The notes: generated by a model not told the origin, from the sequence alone. Numbered from the stretch's first letter, positions 27,083 to 35,870 are shown. The stretch is 64,000 nt of DNA from JAITMY01 sp031549685 (GCA_031549685.1 JAVBPG010000012.1:31344-95343), one strand, 5' to 3'. Program-made: numbers and translations.

Positions 27083-30000
27083 CTACTGCTTCACTATTTG
27101 TTTTGCTGCAATTTTTTTGCCGTCAATAAATACGGCTACTATGTACATGCCTTTGGCCAGCGGTGCCATGTTGATCGTGGCTTCGCCGGCGCTTACACGT
27201 TGCATAAGCTGCAGCTTTCCGCCGATGTCAAAAATTTTTATCGTGGCCTCTTTTGCTAAGCCGGCAATGCGCAGCTCACCCTTGGTGGGGTTGGGAAACA
27301 TGGCTATGCGCTCGTCCTGCGCATTGCTTGCTGCGCTTGTGTGCGGATTATCGCCGGCTTTTTTATCGCGCAAAACCAGCGTGTGGCTTTGCCCTTCGGT
27401 TACGCGTGCGCTGATAATGGTGGTGCCCGGCAGCGTGTCAACGCTTACAATGCCGGTGCTACCCACGGCCGTCAGGGCTTTGCTGAGCCGGATTTCGATG
27501 TCGAAGCTGTCGCTTGGCACGGCAGCATCGGCGTATGATAAAACGTCGTTGCGCGCAGCCGACTTGCGGCGCATGCCCGGGTCGGAAAATACAATATGGT
27601 ACAAGCTGTCGCCGAATTGCCGCACCATAATTAGCGCGGGCGTGTTTACCGAGTCAAGCATGCCCTGCGCTACTTTTCCTTTTACAAAAACGGCGTAGGC
27701 TGTGGCGTTGTACTCCTTGTGGCGCATGATGTGCGCGGTGTCGTTGGCCTGCAAAACCTCTACCGGGTGGGTGGCCTCGCTCTGCATTTTGGCCAGCTCG
27801 GCGCCCGATGCCGCGGGCAAAAGCGAGTAGCGGTAGCGGCCCGCCGTGGGCTGCTTGCCGTGGTTGATAACCGCGGTGGCAAACGATGCGTTGAGCGAAG
27901 CATCCACCAGGCCCTCGTGCACAATAAAGGTGCTGCCGTAGCAATCCTGCAATGTGGGCTGCTCAATATCGGTATCGCCTGCGCTTAAAGTTTGCCCGTT
28001 AATCCTGGCATCCCCGGCGCTGCGGAGGCTCTGGAAAAGGGTCGTCTCAATGTTGTTGCTGGCCGCTGTGCAGCGTATGTTGCTACCGAGGTGGTAGCTG
28101 TTTTTTCCGAAAATGAAAACCGATTTGTTGGCGTAAAAGCTCTTGTCGAAGGTGTTGTCGTGCAGCTGCACCGAAAATAGCGCGAGGCTGTCGTCCACAG
28201 CTACGCCGCCCAGGAAGGCCTTGTCGGAGAAGTTGCGGTGGTAGGTTCCGCCGAAGTCAAGCGAGGCCTTGGGCAAATATTTTGCGGTAGCGCCCGGAAA
28301 GCGCGCCCAGTCCCAGTCGGTGTTGCCCACCTCGTGCGAGTCGAGGTTCAGGTCGGGATTTTTGAGTTGCACGGTTCCGTTGCTCATGTACCGTCCGTAC
28401 AGGTTTTCATTGCTTCCCCCTTCAAAATCCCAAATGTACTTGCTGAATCCTTTGATGTTGGTGTGCCAGCTGCCCGACTTGGAAACCATGGTTCCGGCGT
28501 AGGGGTAAAAGCGGTTGCCCTGCTGCGCGGGAGCAGCGGCAATATCGTTATCCATGGCCTCAAGAATGGCGGCTATGGCGCCCGGGGTATTTTTAAAGGT
28601 AATGTCGGTGTTTACCGTGGCAAGCCACGATTTTACGGGCTCCTCGCCGGGCTTCCACAGGCGCTTTAGTGCTCCTGCCAAATCAGCATCGGGCTGCGCG
28701 TTGGAGAGCGATAAAAAGGCCATGGCCGGCAGCAGCTCGTGGAGTATGGGGCTGGCATCGGGAAAGCGCCCCTTGAGCGCCTGCGGCACATCGTAGCCGG
28801 TGCAAATAAAATCGTAGTACTGCACCAGCGAGCCTTTGAGCGTGTTGTAAACTTGCTGCGATAGCTGGTAGGGCGTGCCGTGCAGCAGGTAGTAAATGAG
28901 GCTGCCCATGTACAGCGCATCGGGGGCGTAGGAGCTGGCGTAGGCTGCGCGATGGTGGTAACCCGAGTAGTCGCCTTTAAACGTTCCCAGGTAGCCGGGC
29001 GCAACGCTCAGCGCATTTTCCATGTACTGCGCAAAGGCCTGCAGCGCCCTTGCCCGCTCCTTGTCATCGGTTTGCATGAGGGCGTAAATGAGCTTGGCGG
29101 CGGCCAGCGTGCGAATGTTGTCGGCGGTTTCGCCTTTATTATCAGGTGTTTTGTAGCAGTCGCCAAAGAGTGAGTACCAGTACACGGTTTGCATTTCGCG
29201 CTCGCGCTGCGCCGCGCTCAGGGCGTCGCGCAGGAGGAATACGGAGTGAAAATATCCGCCGCTGCGCAGCTTTTCAAAGCGAATGGAGCCCAAGGCGCTG
29301 CCGTCGGCCCAGCCCTGGTTGTTGTACCAGTCAAACATTTTGAGCAGGTAGTCGCGGCTGTCGCTCCTTCCGTTCAGGCGCCAGTCGTAGGCCAAGGGCA
29401 GCAGGTACTGCTCGCTGTACGTTCTGAAAATATCCACGCTCACGCCGTTGATAGCCGTAACCGTTACCGGATACAGGCCTTTGCTTACCACTATCCCATC
29501 GCCATCGGTGCTGAGCGGCAAGGCCGCCATTTTGCTGCGCGCGCGGCTGATGTACGTGCTGCCCGAGCTGTTGTTAATAGCGTTGTAGCGCGCCTTGTAG
29601 CTGGGGTTGCTGGCGTACCTGTTGGTGCCGATGTACCATTCCTCAAACCGCCCTAAAATGGTGCTGTACGCCGCTTTTTCGGCTGCCGATACGGTGGCGG
29701 GCAGCTCGGATTTCGGCGTGTTGCGGCTTTCTAAAAAGTTGTCGATGTCGGGGTTGCCGGCGTTGGCGCGAACGGTGTACTGCATGTCCGAGATGCGCTC
29801 CCAGCTGGCATCGCTTGTAAATTCGAATGCGTCGAAGTAGATGGATCCGCTGCCCGAAGCCGGTGCGACTACTTTCATGCTTTGCAGCTGCGTGCGGTCG
29901 TAATTTAAATCCTCCGAAAAGCGCACGCAAACTCGCCTCCAGCCTTTAAAGTTGAGGCTAAAAGCAAGGCTGCATTTTTTTACGCTTGAGGCGTTGTAAA

Positions 30001-30310
30001 ATTCAAAAACCAAGCTGCTGGCCGCCGGATTTTCGTTGTATATCCATCCATCAATGCCGCCTGCCGTTAGCCTGCTGCACGAAGCCAAATTATCGGGAGA
30101 TGTAACGGCAATGACGCTTCCCGCGCTCCAGTCCCAGCGCAGCGATTTAGTTTCAAACTTGTAGCGCGCCGATGAAATGGAGAGCGTTCCGCTGCTAACG
30201 TTGTTCCACTCCGTGGGGACGGTGGTCTCGAAAGAGTAAGCGGCAGCGTTGGCTTGGTATGCCAAGCCAACGCTACACAATCCTGCGAATATTTTTTTCA
30301 GCGTGCTCAT
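27083..30310 (-). CDS. PL8 chondroitin/hyaluronan-type lyase with T9SS sorting domain
   Basis: A 1075-residue protein. Residues 1-22 form a signal peptide. Residues about 25-190 form a carbohydrate-binding-like beta domain like the N-terminal domain of chondroitinase ABC. An alpha toroid follows with FKGDYSGYHHRAAY (His452, then Tyr461) and GRFPDAS (Arg515). The central beta domain has GFSKYIWDFEGGSNENLYGR (Glu635) and KSVFIFGKNSYHLGSNI. Spacing of His452, Tyr461 and Arg515 equals that of Flavobacterium chondroitinase AC (225, 234, 288), so the active site looks complete. The C-terminus (FPNPTKGELRI...KGMYIVAVF) is a T9SS sorting domain, so the enzyme is probably on the cell surface. It would cleave chondroitin, dermatan or hyaluronan in a locus otherwise built for heparin. 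Confidence 0.88.
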   Translation of the reverse strand: MSTLKKIFAGLCSVGLAYQANAAAYSFETTVPTEWNNVSSGTLSISSARYKFETKSLRWDWSAGSVIAVTSPDNLASCSRLTAGGIDGWIYNENPAASSLVFEFYNASSVKKCSLAFSLNFKGWRRVCVRFSEDLNYDRTQLQSMKVVAPASGSGSIYFDAFEFTSDASWERISDMQYTVRANAGNPDIDNFLESRNTPKSELPATVSAAEKAAYSTILGRFEEWYIGTNRYASNPSYKARYNAINNSSGSTYISRARSKMAALPLSTDGDGIVVSKGLYPVTVTAINGVSVDIFRTYSEQYLLPLAYDWRLNGRSDSRDYLLKMFDWYNNQGWADGSALGSIRFEKLRSGGYFHSVFLLRDALSAAQREREMQTVYWYSLFGDCYKTPDNKGETADNIRTLAAAKLIYALMQTDDKERARALQAFAQYMENALSVAPGYLGTFKGDYSGYHHRAAYASSYAPDALYMGSLIYYLLHGTPYQLSQQVYNTLKGSLVQYYDFICTGYDVPQALKGRFPDASPILHELLPAMAFLSLSNAQPDADLAGALKRLWKPGEEPVKSWLATVNTDITFKNTPGAIAAILEAMDNDIAAAPAQQGNRFYPYAGTMVSKSGSWHTNIKGFSKYIWDFEGGSNENLYGRYMSNGTVQLKNPDLNLDSHEVGNTDWDWARFPGATAKYLPKASLDFGGTYHRNFSDKAFLGGVAVDDSLALFSVQLHDNTFDKSFYANKSVFIFGKNSYHLGSNIRCTAASNNIETTLFQSLRSAGDARINGQTLSAGDTDIEQPTLQDCYGSTFIVHEGLVDASLNASFATAVINHGKQPTAGRYRYSLLPAASGAELAKMQSEATHPVEVLQANDTAHIMRHKEYNATAYAVFVKGKVAQGMLDSVNTPALIMVRQFGDSLYHIVFSDPGMRRKSAARNDVLSYADAAVPSDSFDIEIRLSKALTAVGSTGIVSVDTLPGTTIISARVTEGQSHTLVLRDKKAGDNPHTSAASNAQDERIAMFPNPTKGELRIAGLAKEATIKIFDIGGKLQLMQRVSAGEATINMAPLAKGMYIVAVFIDGKKIAAKQIVKQ

Positions 30311-30336
30311 AAAATTTTTTCTTTGATCGATTGCTT

Positions 30337-30415
30337 GTCATTGCGGACTTGATCCGCAATCCCCCGAAAGTGAATGCTTGTTCTATTTGGAGATTGCGGG
30401 TCAACCCGCAATGAC
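30337..30415. repeat. GTCATTGCGGA-family paired repeat
   Basis: The outer parts GTCATTGCGGACTTGATCCG and CGGGTCAACCCGCAATGACA face each other as inverted ends, and each is also a hairpin. It fills the gap between heparinase III and the PL8 lyase. Confidence 0.75.
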
Positions 30416-30464
30416 AGCCGAGCTAAATATGCCCCTCTCCACAGGAGAAGGTTAGGGGAGAGGT

Positions 30465-32459
30465 TTAATACTTCAGCTCGTACTCCTTCTTATCTACCCT
30501 TACCTTCAAATCCAAACCCTTGCCGGTAAAGGTATTCTTGTCGAATTTTACCTGAATTTTCGGGCTTTGCGCTTCACTTACCACGGGGTAAATGACCGTT
30601 ACCAATCTAACAGGGTTAGCGTCCTGCTTATCGCTTTCGAATACGAATGCCGGACGTGCTTCGCGCTTCATGTACTCGCGTGAAACCCAACCCTCCTCGG
30701 CCTGCATAAGTATGTTGCTGTTGGGCGTAAAGCTTTGCAGCATGATGTTGTTGCCGTCGTTGTAGGTGGTGGTAACTTTAAGGCCGCTCATGTCAAAGGC
30801 GGGATTGCCTTCGCTTAGCTGGAAGTGAACGCCCACCTTGCCTGTAGCGGTGCCGCTGGCTTCATCTACAATTACAAAAAACTTTTGGTCAACAAAAAAT
30901 ACGCTGCGCTTGTGGCTCAAATTTTGATAGCTGGGGTTGGTGTACACCAGCACATCTTCCTTGGGCGAGTTGCGCCACAGCTGCAGCTTCGAGTCGGTGC
31001 TGTCCAGGTTGGCGTTGTCGAGCGTGAGGGTTTTGTGCACCATGGTTTGGCGGAACCAGCTGCGCAGCTTCATTACCTCGCCGCCGCCGGCATATACGTA
31101 GCTGCCGGCATCGGGCATAAAGTTGCGCCCGTTGATGTACAGCTCAAACGTGCCGTTGTCCGGCTGGTTGTGCCAAAACGCGGGCGGCCCGGCCTTGAGC
31201 ACCATTACGGTTGACGACTCTTTCCAGCCGTTGCGGAAAATATAAAATCCCGAGGTTTTGAGCGCGGTCGACAGGTGGTTGGGCAGCTTACCTTCCTTGC
31301 CCTCGGTGGCCATGTAACGAATGGCTTGATTATCGGGAAATACCTTTTGCCAGTCTTTAAACTCCCTTACCATTTCGGACTTAACGTGTATTTTGGCATC
31401 GGAGAACATGGGGTTGGTGTAATCGGGGAAGGAGTAATCCACCACCGCCATTATCATCTTCTCAATAGTTTGTGTGTAGCTGGCGGGGAACTCCTTCTCA
31501 AGCCCGTGCGCCTTAGCCATGCCCAGCGCCTTGATGAAAATATTGATGGCCGCCACGTGGTAGTGCGGGTCGAGCTCAAACTGGAATCCGTCGTCGTACA
31601 CCTGCTTCTTGATTTCCTCATTCAAAATGGCGATGCTGCCCTTGCGCCATTCCTCCGATTTTTTCAGCTCGGGAAAGTAGGCGCCTGCGTAAAACATGCG
31701 CTGCGCCTCGAACAGCAAGTGGTTGCCCTGCGCGGAGTAGTGGCTCCGAATGTGCTCGGCGTGCGTAATGGTGTTATTCAAAAACACGGTTAAAAACTCC
31801 GCATCGAAGCTGGGCGAAGAAATGAAGTAGGGGAAGAGCTCCGTTTGCAGCTGCAGGCGATGGCTTACCTCCAGCGGACGCCAGGCAAAGCGCGCGTTCT
31901 CGTTCACATCAATTTCTCCTGTGCTCAGGGTTACTTTTTTGTTCCTAACCGTTTTGTCGGCCTGGGGGTTTTTTACCAGCCAGTCCTTGTACTCGTAAAT
32001 CCACTCCTTGGCCCACTTTTCGTCCTTGGTGGTAAGGTACATTTTACCCATGGGTATCCACCACTTCATGCGGTGCAGCTGCCAGCGCAGCTCGTTGTCC
32101 TTTACCGGCCAGTACTGCCAGTTAATATCGGTGCCGTAGCTGTACGAGGGCTGGTAGCCCTTGTGCACAAAAAACTGGTGGTTGAGCGCTTCCTCCGCCA
32201 CTTTTTTGTCGTTGGCGCTTACTTTTTTAATGCTCAAATCCACATCGGGGTGCTCGTTGTTACGCTGCTTGTAGTACTTGAGCAGCGCTTGTACAGCCTC
32301 ATCGCTCTTGCCCTGCTCGGCCAGCGCCTTTACCTTTTCCAAGCCTTTGTAGTCAAGGTTTATTTCGTTCAGCAGCTGTGCCGCCGCCGATTTTTCTTGA
32401 GCCGAAGCAATTCCTGTAAACAGGAAAAATGCGACCAGAAGTGAGAAAATGTTTTTCAT
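30465..32459 (-). CDS. hepC: Heparan-sulfate lyase, heparinase III (PL12)
   Basis: A 664-residue protein, close to the 659 of Pedobacter heparinus heparinase III and similar to it along its length by recalled sequence (INL.Y.GLEKV, DINWQ.WPVKDNE.RWQLHR, HYSAQGNHLLFEAQR, QPDNGTFELYI.GRNF.PDAG). A signal peptide ends at about residue 20, so it acts in the periplasm. Asn246, Tyr300, His430 and His475 fall where the P. heparinus catalytic or binding residues Asn240, Tyr294, His424 and His464 are expected. It cleaves low-sulfated heparan sulfate regions, complementing heparinase I. Its neighbours are the sulfatase upstream and the PL8 lyase downstream. Confidence 0.95.
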   Translation of the reverse strand: MKNIFSLLVAFFLFTGIASAQEKSAAAQLLNEINLDYKGLEKVKALAEQGKSDEAVQALLKYYKQRNNEHPDVDLSIKKVSANDKKVAEEALNHQFFVHKGYQPSYSYGTDINWQYWPVKDNELRWQLHRMKWWIPMGKMYLTTKDEKWAKEWIYEYKDWLVKNPQADKTVRNKKVTLSTGEIDVNENARFAWRPLEVSHRLQLQTELFPYFISSPSFDAEFLTVFLNNTITHAEHIRSHYSAQGNHLLFEAQRMFYAGAYFPELKKSEEWRKGSIAILNEEIKKQVYDDGFQFELDPHYHVAAINIFIKALGMAKAHGLEKEFPASYTQTIEKMIMAVVDYSFPDYTNPMFSDAKIHVKSEMVREFKDWQKVFPDNQAIRYMATEGKEGKLPNHLSTALKTSGFYIFRNGWKESSTVMVLKAGPPAFWHNQPDNGTFELYINGRNFMPDAGSYVYAGGGEVMKLRSWFRQTMVHKTLTLDNANLDSTDSKLQLWRNSPKEDVLVYTNPSYQNLSHKRSVFFVDQKFFVIVDEASGTATGKVGVHFQLSEGNPAFDMSGLKVTTTYNDGNNIMLQSFTPNSNILMQAEEGWVSREYMKREARPAFVFESDKQDANPVRLVTVIYPVVSEAQSPKIQVKFDKNTFTGKGLDLKVRVDKKEYELKY

Positions 32460-32513
32460 ATTTTTGGTAATTATGTTTGATTGCTAATTTGGTTTAGTCT
32501 TAAAATGTCCTCT

Positions 32514-32550
32514 TGTCATTCTGAGTACTTCGACTTTGCTCAGGATGACA
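32514..32550. repeat. Hairpin repeat TGTCATTCTGAG...CTCAGGATGACA
   Basis: A stem of 12 with one mismatch and a 13-base loop. It resembles the TGTCAT-type repeats in other gaps of the PUL but has a different core. Confidence 0.7.
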
Positions 32551-32587
32551 GCCCGCACTGCTTATTGCTACTGCAAACTGCCACTAC

Positions 32588-33955
32588 TTACTGCCACTTT
32601 TTCAACGCCGCCTGCAGCTGCTTGTCGTCTATCTGCTCCGCCCATTCGCGCATGCGTTGGCGCATTTGCTGCAGCGTTTTTTCATACTTAATATCTACTG
32701 CAAGATTGAGCATTTCACCCGGATCTTTTTCCAGGTCTATCAGCTGCTCGCGGTTGCCGAACGCGGCGTAAACACAATACTTATATTTTGGCGTAACCAT
32801 GGCCCAGCCGCGCGTGTTTTCAATGCCGTCGAGCAGCGTTTCCACAAAAATTTCGTTCGGAGCATTTAGCGTTGCCGCGCCGTTTACCAGCGGCCGCAGG
32901 CTGCGCCCCTTCAAATCCTGCGGCGCTGAAATGCCGGCGTAGTCGCAAATGGTAGGCACCAAGTCCAGCAGCGAAACCACTGCCTGCGAGTTGACGCTTC
33001 CCGCCGCTTTTTTATTCGGTTTTATTACCAATGGAACATTTATAACTTCTTGGTATAAAGCTCGTTTTTGATTCCACTGGTGCGCGCCCATACCGTCGCC
33101 GTGGTCGCTGAAAAATAGGATAACCGAGCTGTCATACAGCCCCGCATCTTTTAGCGATTGTATAATTTTCCCGACCTCCACATCTACCTTCTCCACCAAC
33201 CGGTAGTATACATCGCGGTACTGCCGCCACTTGTCGGGCGTGTAGCCTTGCGTGGGGTGGATGCGCGGAATGAGCGGCGACTTGCGCTGCAAATCCAGGG
33301 CTTCGGCGCCGTAAACCGTGGGGTAAAAATTGTACGGCAACGCCGGGCATTGCGCCGCAGGTCGCTCGGTGACTTCGCCCCAAGGCAGGCTTGCGCCTCG
33401 CGCGTACTCGCAAATGTTATGCGGGTTGTCAAACGAGGCAACTAAAAAAAACGGGCTACTGTGCTTTTGTTTTATAAACCTATCGCACCGCATGGCTAAC
33501 GAATCGTCGTTCTGGTCGGAGATGCCGAGAAACCCAAAATCCGGCTCTACCAGCTTGGGACGTCCCACGTGCCACTTGCCGCCATACACGCTTTCGTAGC
33601 CCGCCTTTGTCATAATATTTCCTATGCAGCTCTGCTGAAGTGGCTCAGGCTTGGCAATTTTGTCGGCGTTATCAATAATGCCGGTTTGCACGGGCATTTT
33701 GCCGGTCAAAAAGCTGGCGCGCGACGGCGTGCTCAGCGGGTAGCTGCAGTAGGCGTTGGTAAACATCACGCCATCGCGCGCCAGGGCGTCCATGTTGGGC
33801 GTGCGCAAGTCGGCGTTGCCCGCGGCGCTCATCGCTATAGCCGATTGCTGGTCGGTAAGAATAAGCACCACGTTTGGCCGCTGCTGCGCCTGCGCCGATA
33901 GCGCCGAGGTAAGCGCAAGGGCCGAAGCAATGGGTGTATGGAGTGAATGTTTCAT
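32588..33955 (-). CDS. Serine-type S1 sulfatase, specificity unassigned
   Basis: A 455-residue protein with a signal peptide ending near ALSAQA (residues 18-23). The signature STPSRASFLTG places the formylglycine precursor at Ser75. LTDQQ (33-37), YGGKWHVG and FFSDHGDGMGAHQW supply metal and sulfate ligands. It has the family's short length and resembles glycosaminoglycan sulfatases. In this PUL it would remove 2-O- or N-sulfates that the other sulfatase leaves, but I cannot assign the position. It lies between GH88 and heparinase III genes in the same orientation. Confidence 0.88.
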   Translation of the reverse strand: MKHSLHTPIASALALTSALSAQAQQRPNVVLILTDQQSAIAMSAAGNADLRTPNMDALARDGVMFTNAYCSYPLSTPSRASFLTGKMPVQTGIIDNADKIAKPEPLQQSCIGNIMTKAGYESVYGGKWHVGRPKLVEPDFGFLGISDQNDDSLAMRCDRFIKQKHSSPFFLVASFDNPHNICEYARGASLPWGEVTERPAAQCPALPYNFYPTVYGAEALDLQRKSPLIPRIHPTQGYTPDKWRQYRDVYYRLVEKVDVEVGKIIQSLKDAGLYDSSVILFFSDHGDGMGAHQWNQKRALYQEVINVPLVIKPNKKAAGSVNSQAVVSLLDLVPTICDYAGISAPQDLKGRSLRPLVNGAATLNAPNEIFVETLLDGIENTRGWAMVTPKYKYCVYAAFGNREQLIDLEKDPGEMLNLAVDIKYEKTLQQMRQRMREWAEQIDDKQLQAALKKWQ

Positions 33956-33969
33956 AATTTTAATCTGCG

Positions 33970-34090
33970 GTCATTGCGGGCTTAACCCACAATCCTCTGC
34001 CAAACGTGTCATCCCGAACTTGATTCGGGATCTCCAATTCAAAATGTTTTATTCATCTTTATGAGATTGCGGGTCTAGCCCGCAATGACA
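33970..34090. repeat. Composite GTCATTGCGGG and CCCGAACTTGATTCGGG repeat
   Basis: It starts GTCATTGCGGGCTTAACCC, carries a central hairpin CCCGAACTTGATTCGGGA and ends GCGGGTCTAGCCCGCAATGACA. This is the fullest form of the repeat, in the gap between GH88 and the sulfatase. Confidence 0.75.
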
Positions 34091-34110
34091 GGCAAGGGAA
34101 AGGCTATACT

Positions 34111-35295
34111 TTACAACTTCTTAGTATCTATCCCTTTCAGCTCGGCGTAGCGCAGCAGCGACTCCAGGTAGTAGTAGTCGGCGTAGTTGAGCGGTACGTC
34201 AATTTCGGAGTTGAGCGACTTGGCTCCGGTGCTGTGCATCAAAATAAAGTCCATGTTTTTACCCTTCTTTGCCAGGTATTTCGGTGTCGATAGCGTTTTA
34301 ACCAGCTGCTCGGCGTAGTCAAAATACTTTTTTCCATCGCCGGCCAGCGCGCTCAGCTCCAACAATGCCGAGGCCTGTATGGCGGCTGCCGAGGCATCGC
34401 GCTCCTCGTTGGGGATGCTGGGCGCGTTGTAGTCCCAGTAGGGGATTTTATCCTCGGGCAGGCTGGGGTAGTTCATCAGCAGGTGGGCAATGTTTTCGGC
34501 TTGCGCCAAATATTTTGCATCGCCTGTTTCGCGGAACATGAGCGTGTAGCCGTACAGCGCCCACGCCTGGCCGCGACTCCACGACGAGCTGTCGGAGTAG
34601 CCCTGGAAAGTGCCGGCTGATAGGCGTTTACCGGTAACGGTATCGTAGCTTACCACGTGGTAGGTGCTGTAGTCGGGGCGAAAGTGGTTGCACATGGTAA
34701 CGTCGGCGTGGCGCTTGGAAATGTGGGCATACCTGGCGTCGTTGGTGTGCTTGCTGGCCCAAAATAGCAGGTCGAGGTTCATCATGTTATCAATGATGAC
34801 GGGGTACTGCCACTCGCCGAAATCCCACGAGCGAATGCAGCCTACCGTTGGGTTGTAGCGCGAGATGAGCGTATTGGCGGTGTTGACCAGCACCTGCTCG
34901 TACTCCTTGTTGCCCGTGAGGCGCAGGCCGTTGCCGTAGCTGCAGTACATCATGAAGCCAAGATCGTGCGTGCCGCGGTAAAACTGAATGCTGTCCAGCT
35001 TTTCGGTGTAAATTTTGGCGTAATCGGCGCACTTTTGGTCGCCTGTGAGCTCGTAGATAAGCCACAATGAGCCGGGGAAGAAGCCGCTCGTCCAGTCCTG
35101 CGGCTCGGCCAGGCGCACCTTGCCGTTTTTGATGGAGCGGGGCGTTCCAACGGAATCTACATACCTGGATGCAGCCTCAAGTAGTTGGTATTTAGATGTT
35201 TCAATGCCTTTTTTTAGCCAGGCGTTGTTGTTTTCGGCGCAGGACAGCAGCAGCAGGAGTGCGCAACCTGCTCCAAGTAAAGACAACTTTTTCAT
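34111..35295 (-). CDS. Unsaturated glucuronyl hydrolase (GH88)
   Basis: A 394-residue lipoprotein (LLLLLSC, Cys19). It has the alpha6/alpha6-barrel patterns of GH88: DWTSGFFPGSLW, HDLGFMMYCSYG with Asp111, and YPVIIDNMMNLDLL with Asp169, matching the two catalytic Asp residues of characterised unsaturated glucuronyl hydrolases, plus WSRGQAWALYGY. It hydrolyses the 4,5-unsaturated uronate left at the non-reducing end by the lyases, using vinyl ether hydration. It is the first gene of its transcription unit, with a TAnnTTTG box and spaced repeats just upstream. Confidence 0.93.
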   Translation of the reverse strand: MKKLSLLGAGCALLLLLSCAENNNAWLKKGIETSKYQLLEAASRYVDSVGTPRSIKNGKVRLAEPQDWTSGFFPGSLWLIYELTGDQKCADYAKIYTEKLDSIQFYRGTHDLGFMMYCSYGNGLRLTGNKEYEQVLVNTANTLISRYNPTVGCIRSWDFGEWQYPVIIDNMMNLDLLFWASKHTNDARYAHISKRHADVTMCNHFRPDYSTYHVVSYDTVTGKRLSAGTFQGYSDSSSWSRGQAWALYGYTLMFRETGDAKYLAQAENIAHLLMNYPSLPEDKIPYWDYNAPSIPNEERDASAAAIQASALLELSALAGDGKKYFDYAEQLVKTLSTPKYLAKKGKNMDFILMHSTGAKSLNSEIDVPLNYADYYYLESLLRYAELKGIDTKKL

Positions 35296-35339
35296 TTGCA
35301 GTATAATTTGTGATTTAAGAGTGTGCTTTTTCGGATGTT

Positions 35340-35347
35340 CAAAAGTA
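35340..35347 (-). promoter_or_regulatory. Putative -7 element upstream of GH88
   Basis: On the minus strand TACTTTTG fits TAnnTTTG and lies about 45 bases before the GH88 start codon. No -33 TTTG at proper spacing was found, consistent with activator dependence. Confidence 0.5.
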
Positions 35348-35373
35348 CGGTCAAATCATTTTTTTTGTCCCTC

Positions 35374-35403
35374 ACGCGGGTTGAATAAAATCAGACGCGG
35401 GTT
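35374..35403. promoter_or_regulatory. Direct repeat ACGCGGGTT x2, 21 bases apart, upstream of GH88
   Basis: Two perfect 9-base copies (35374-35382 and 35395-35403) have a 21-base period, two helical turns. They begin 27 bases upstream of the -7 box. This layout suits an AraC-type domain such as that of the hybrid two-component regulator binding as a dimer. Confidence 0.5.
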
Positions 35404-35502
35404 ATAATGGCTTTTAATTTCGTTGAATTAGCTTTTGTTTTTGTGCAAAAATGATTCTTGAAAAATATTTACTGTATTATTTTACAAATAGTTGCCTGTC
35501 AT

Positions 35503-35813
35503 TTGGCCACGCCGGAGTGTGGCCGAGGTATTTAAACAGGCTTAGCCTGTAGGGATAGAACGACCGAGGCACAAGCCCAATGTCATTAAGTTAAGCCCCA
35601 AGGGGGCGTCAGCATTAGCGTAGGGCAACGCCCTACGAGACATGAGCAGGCTAAAAAATAAGCGCTGAAAAGGCGCGAAAGCCATTGCTTACGCCCTTAC
35701 AGGGCTTGAAAAAACACCGCATTATTGTTCATAGGGCGTTGCCCTATGCTAATGCTGACGCCCCCTTGGGGCTTAACTTAATGACATTGGGCACAAGCCT
35801 CGGCCGAACGGGG
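35503..35813. repeat. Dispersed repeat family A, copy 1, interrupted by an insert
   Basis: The family reads roughly TTGGCCACGC, then AACAGGCTTAGCCTGT, GGATAGAACGACCGAGGC and GCCTCGGCCGAACGGGG. In this copy the loop between CCGAGGC and GCCTCGG holds a 218-bp insert. Other copies are at 42188, 43772 and 51016. Confidence 0.8.
35575..35792. mobile_element. Putative MITE with 62-bp terminal inverted repeats
   Basis: A 218-bp element starts GCCCAATGTCATTAAGTTAA and ends with its inverse. The 62-bp arms differ at only two positions, which change together (GTAGGGC..GCCCTAC against ATAGGGC..GCCCTAT) and so keep an internal palindrome. Both ends are flanked by ACAA (35571-35574 and 35793-35796), consistent with a 4-bp target duplication. 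The inside (about 90 bp) has no ORF. It sits inside the hairpin loop of repeat family A. Confidence 0.7.
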
Positions 35814-35835
35814 TTTGTTGTTTGTGGTGCGCCAT

Positions 35836-35870
35836 AACCCTAAGAGGGTTTCAAAACCCTCTTAGGTTTT
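35836..35870 (+). terminator. Hairpin with T run, ACCCTAA repeat family copy 2
   Basis: AACCCTAAGAGGGTTT pairs with AAACCCTCTTAGG(TTT) around a CA loop, followed by a run of eight Ts on the plus strand. It fits a rho-independent terminator, but no plus-strand gene lies upstream in this gap, so it may act only as a repeat. Confidence 0.5.
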
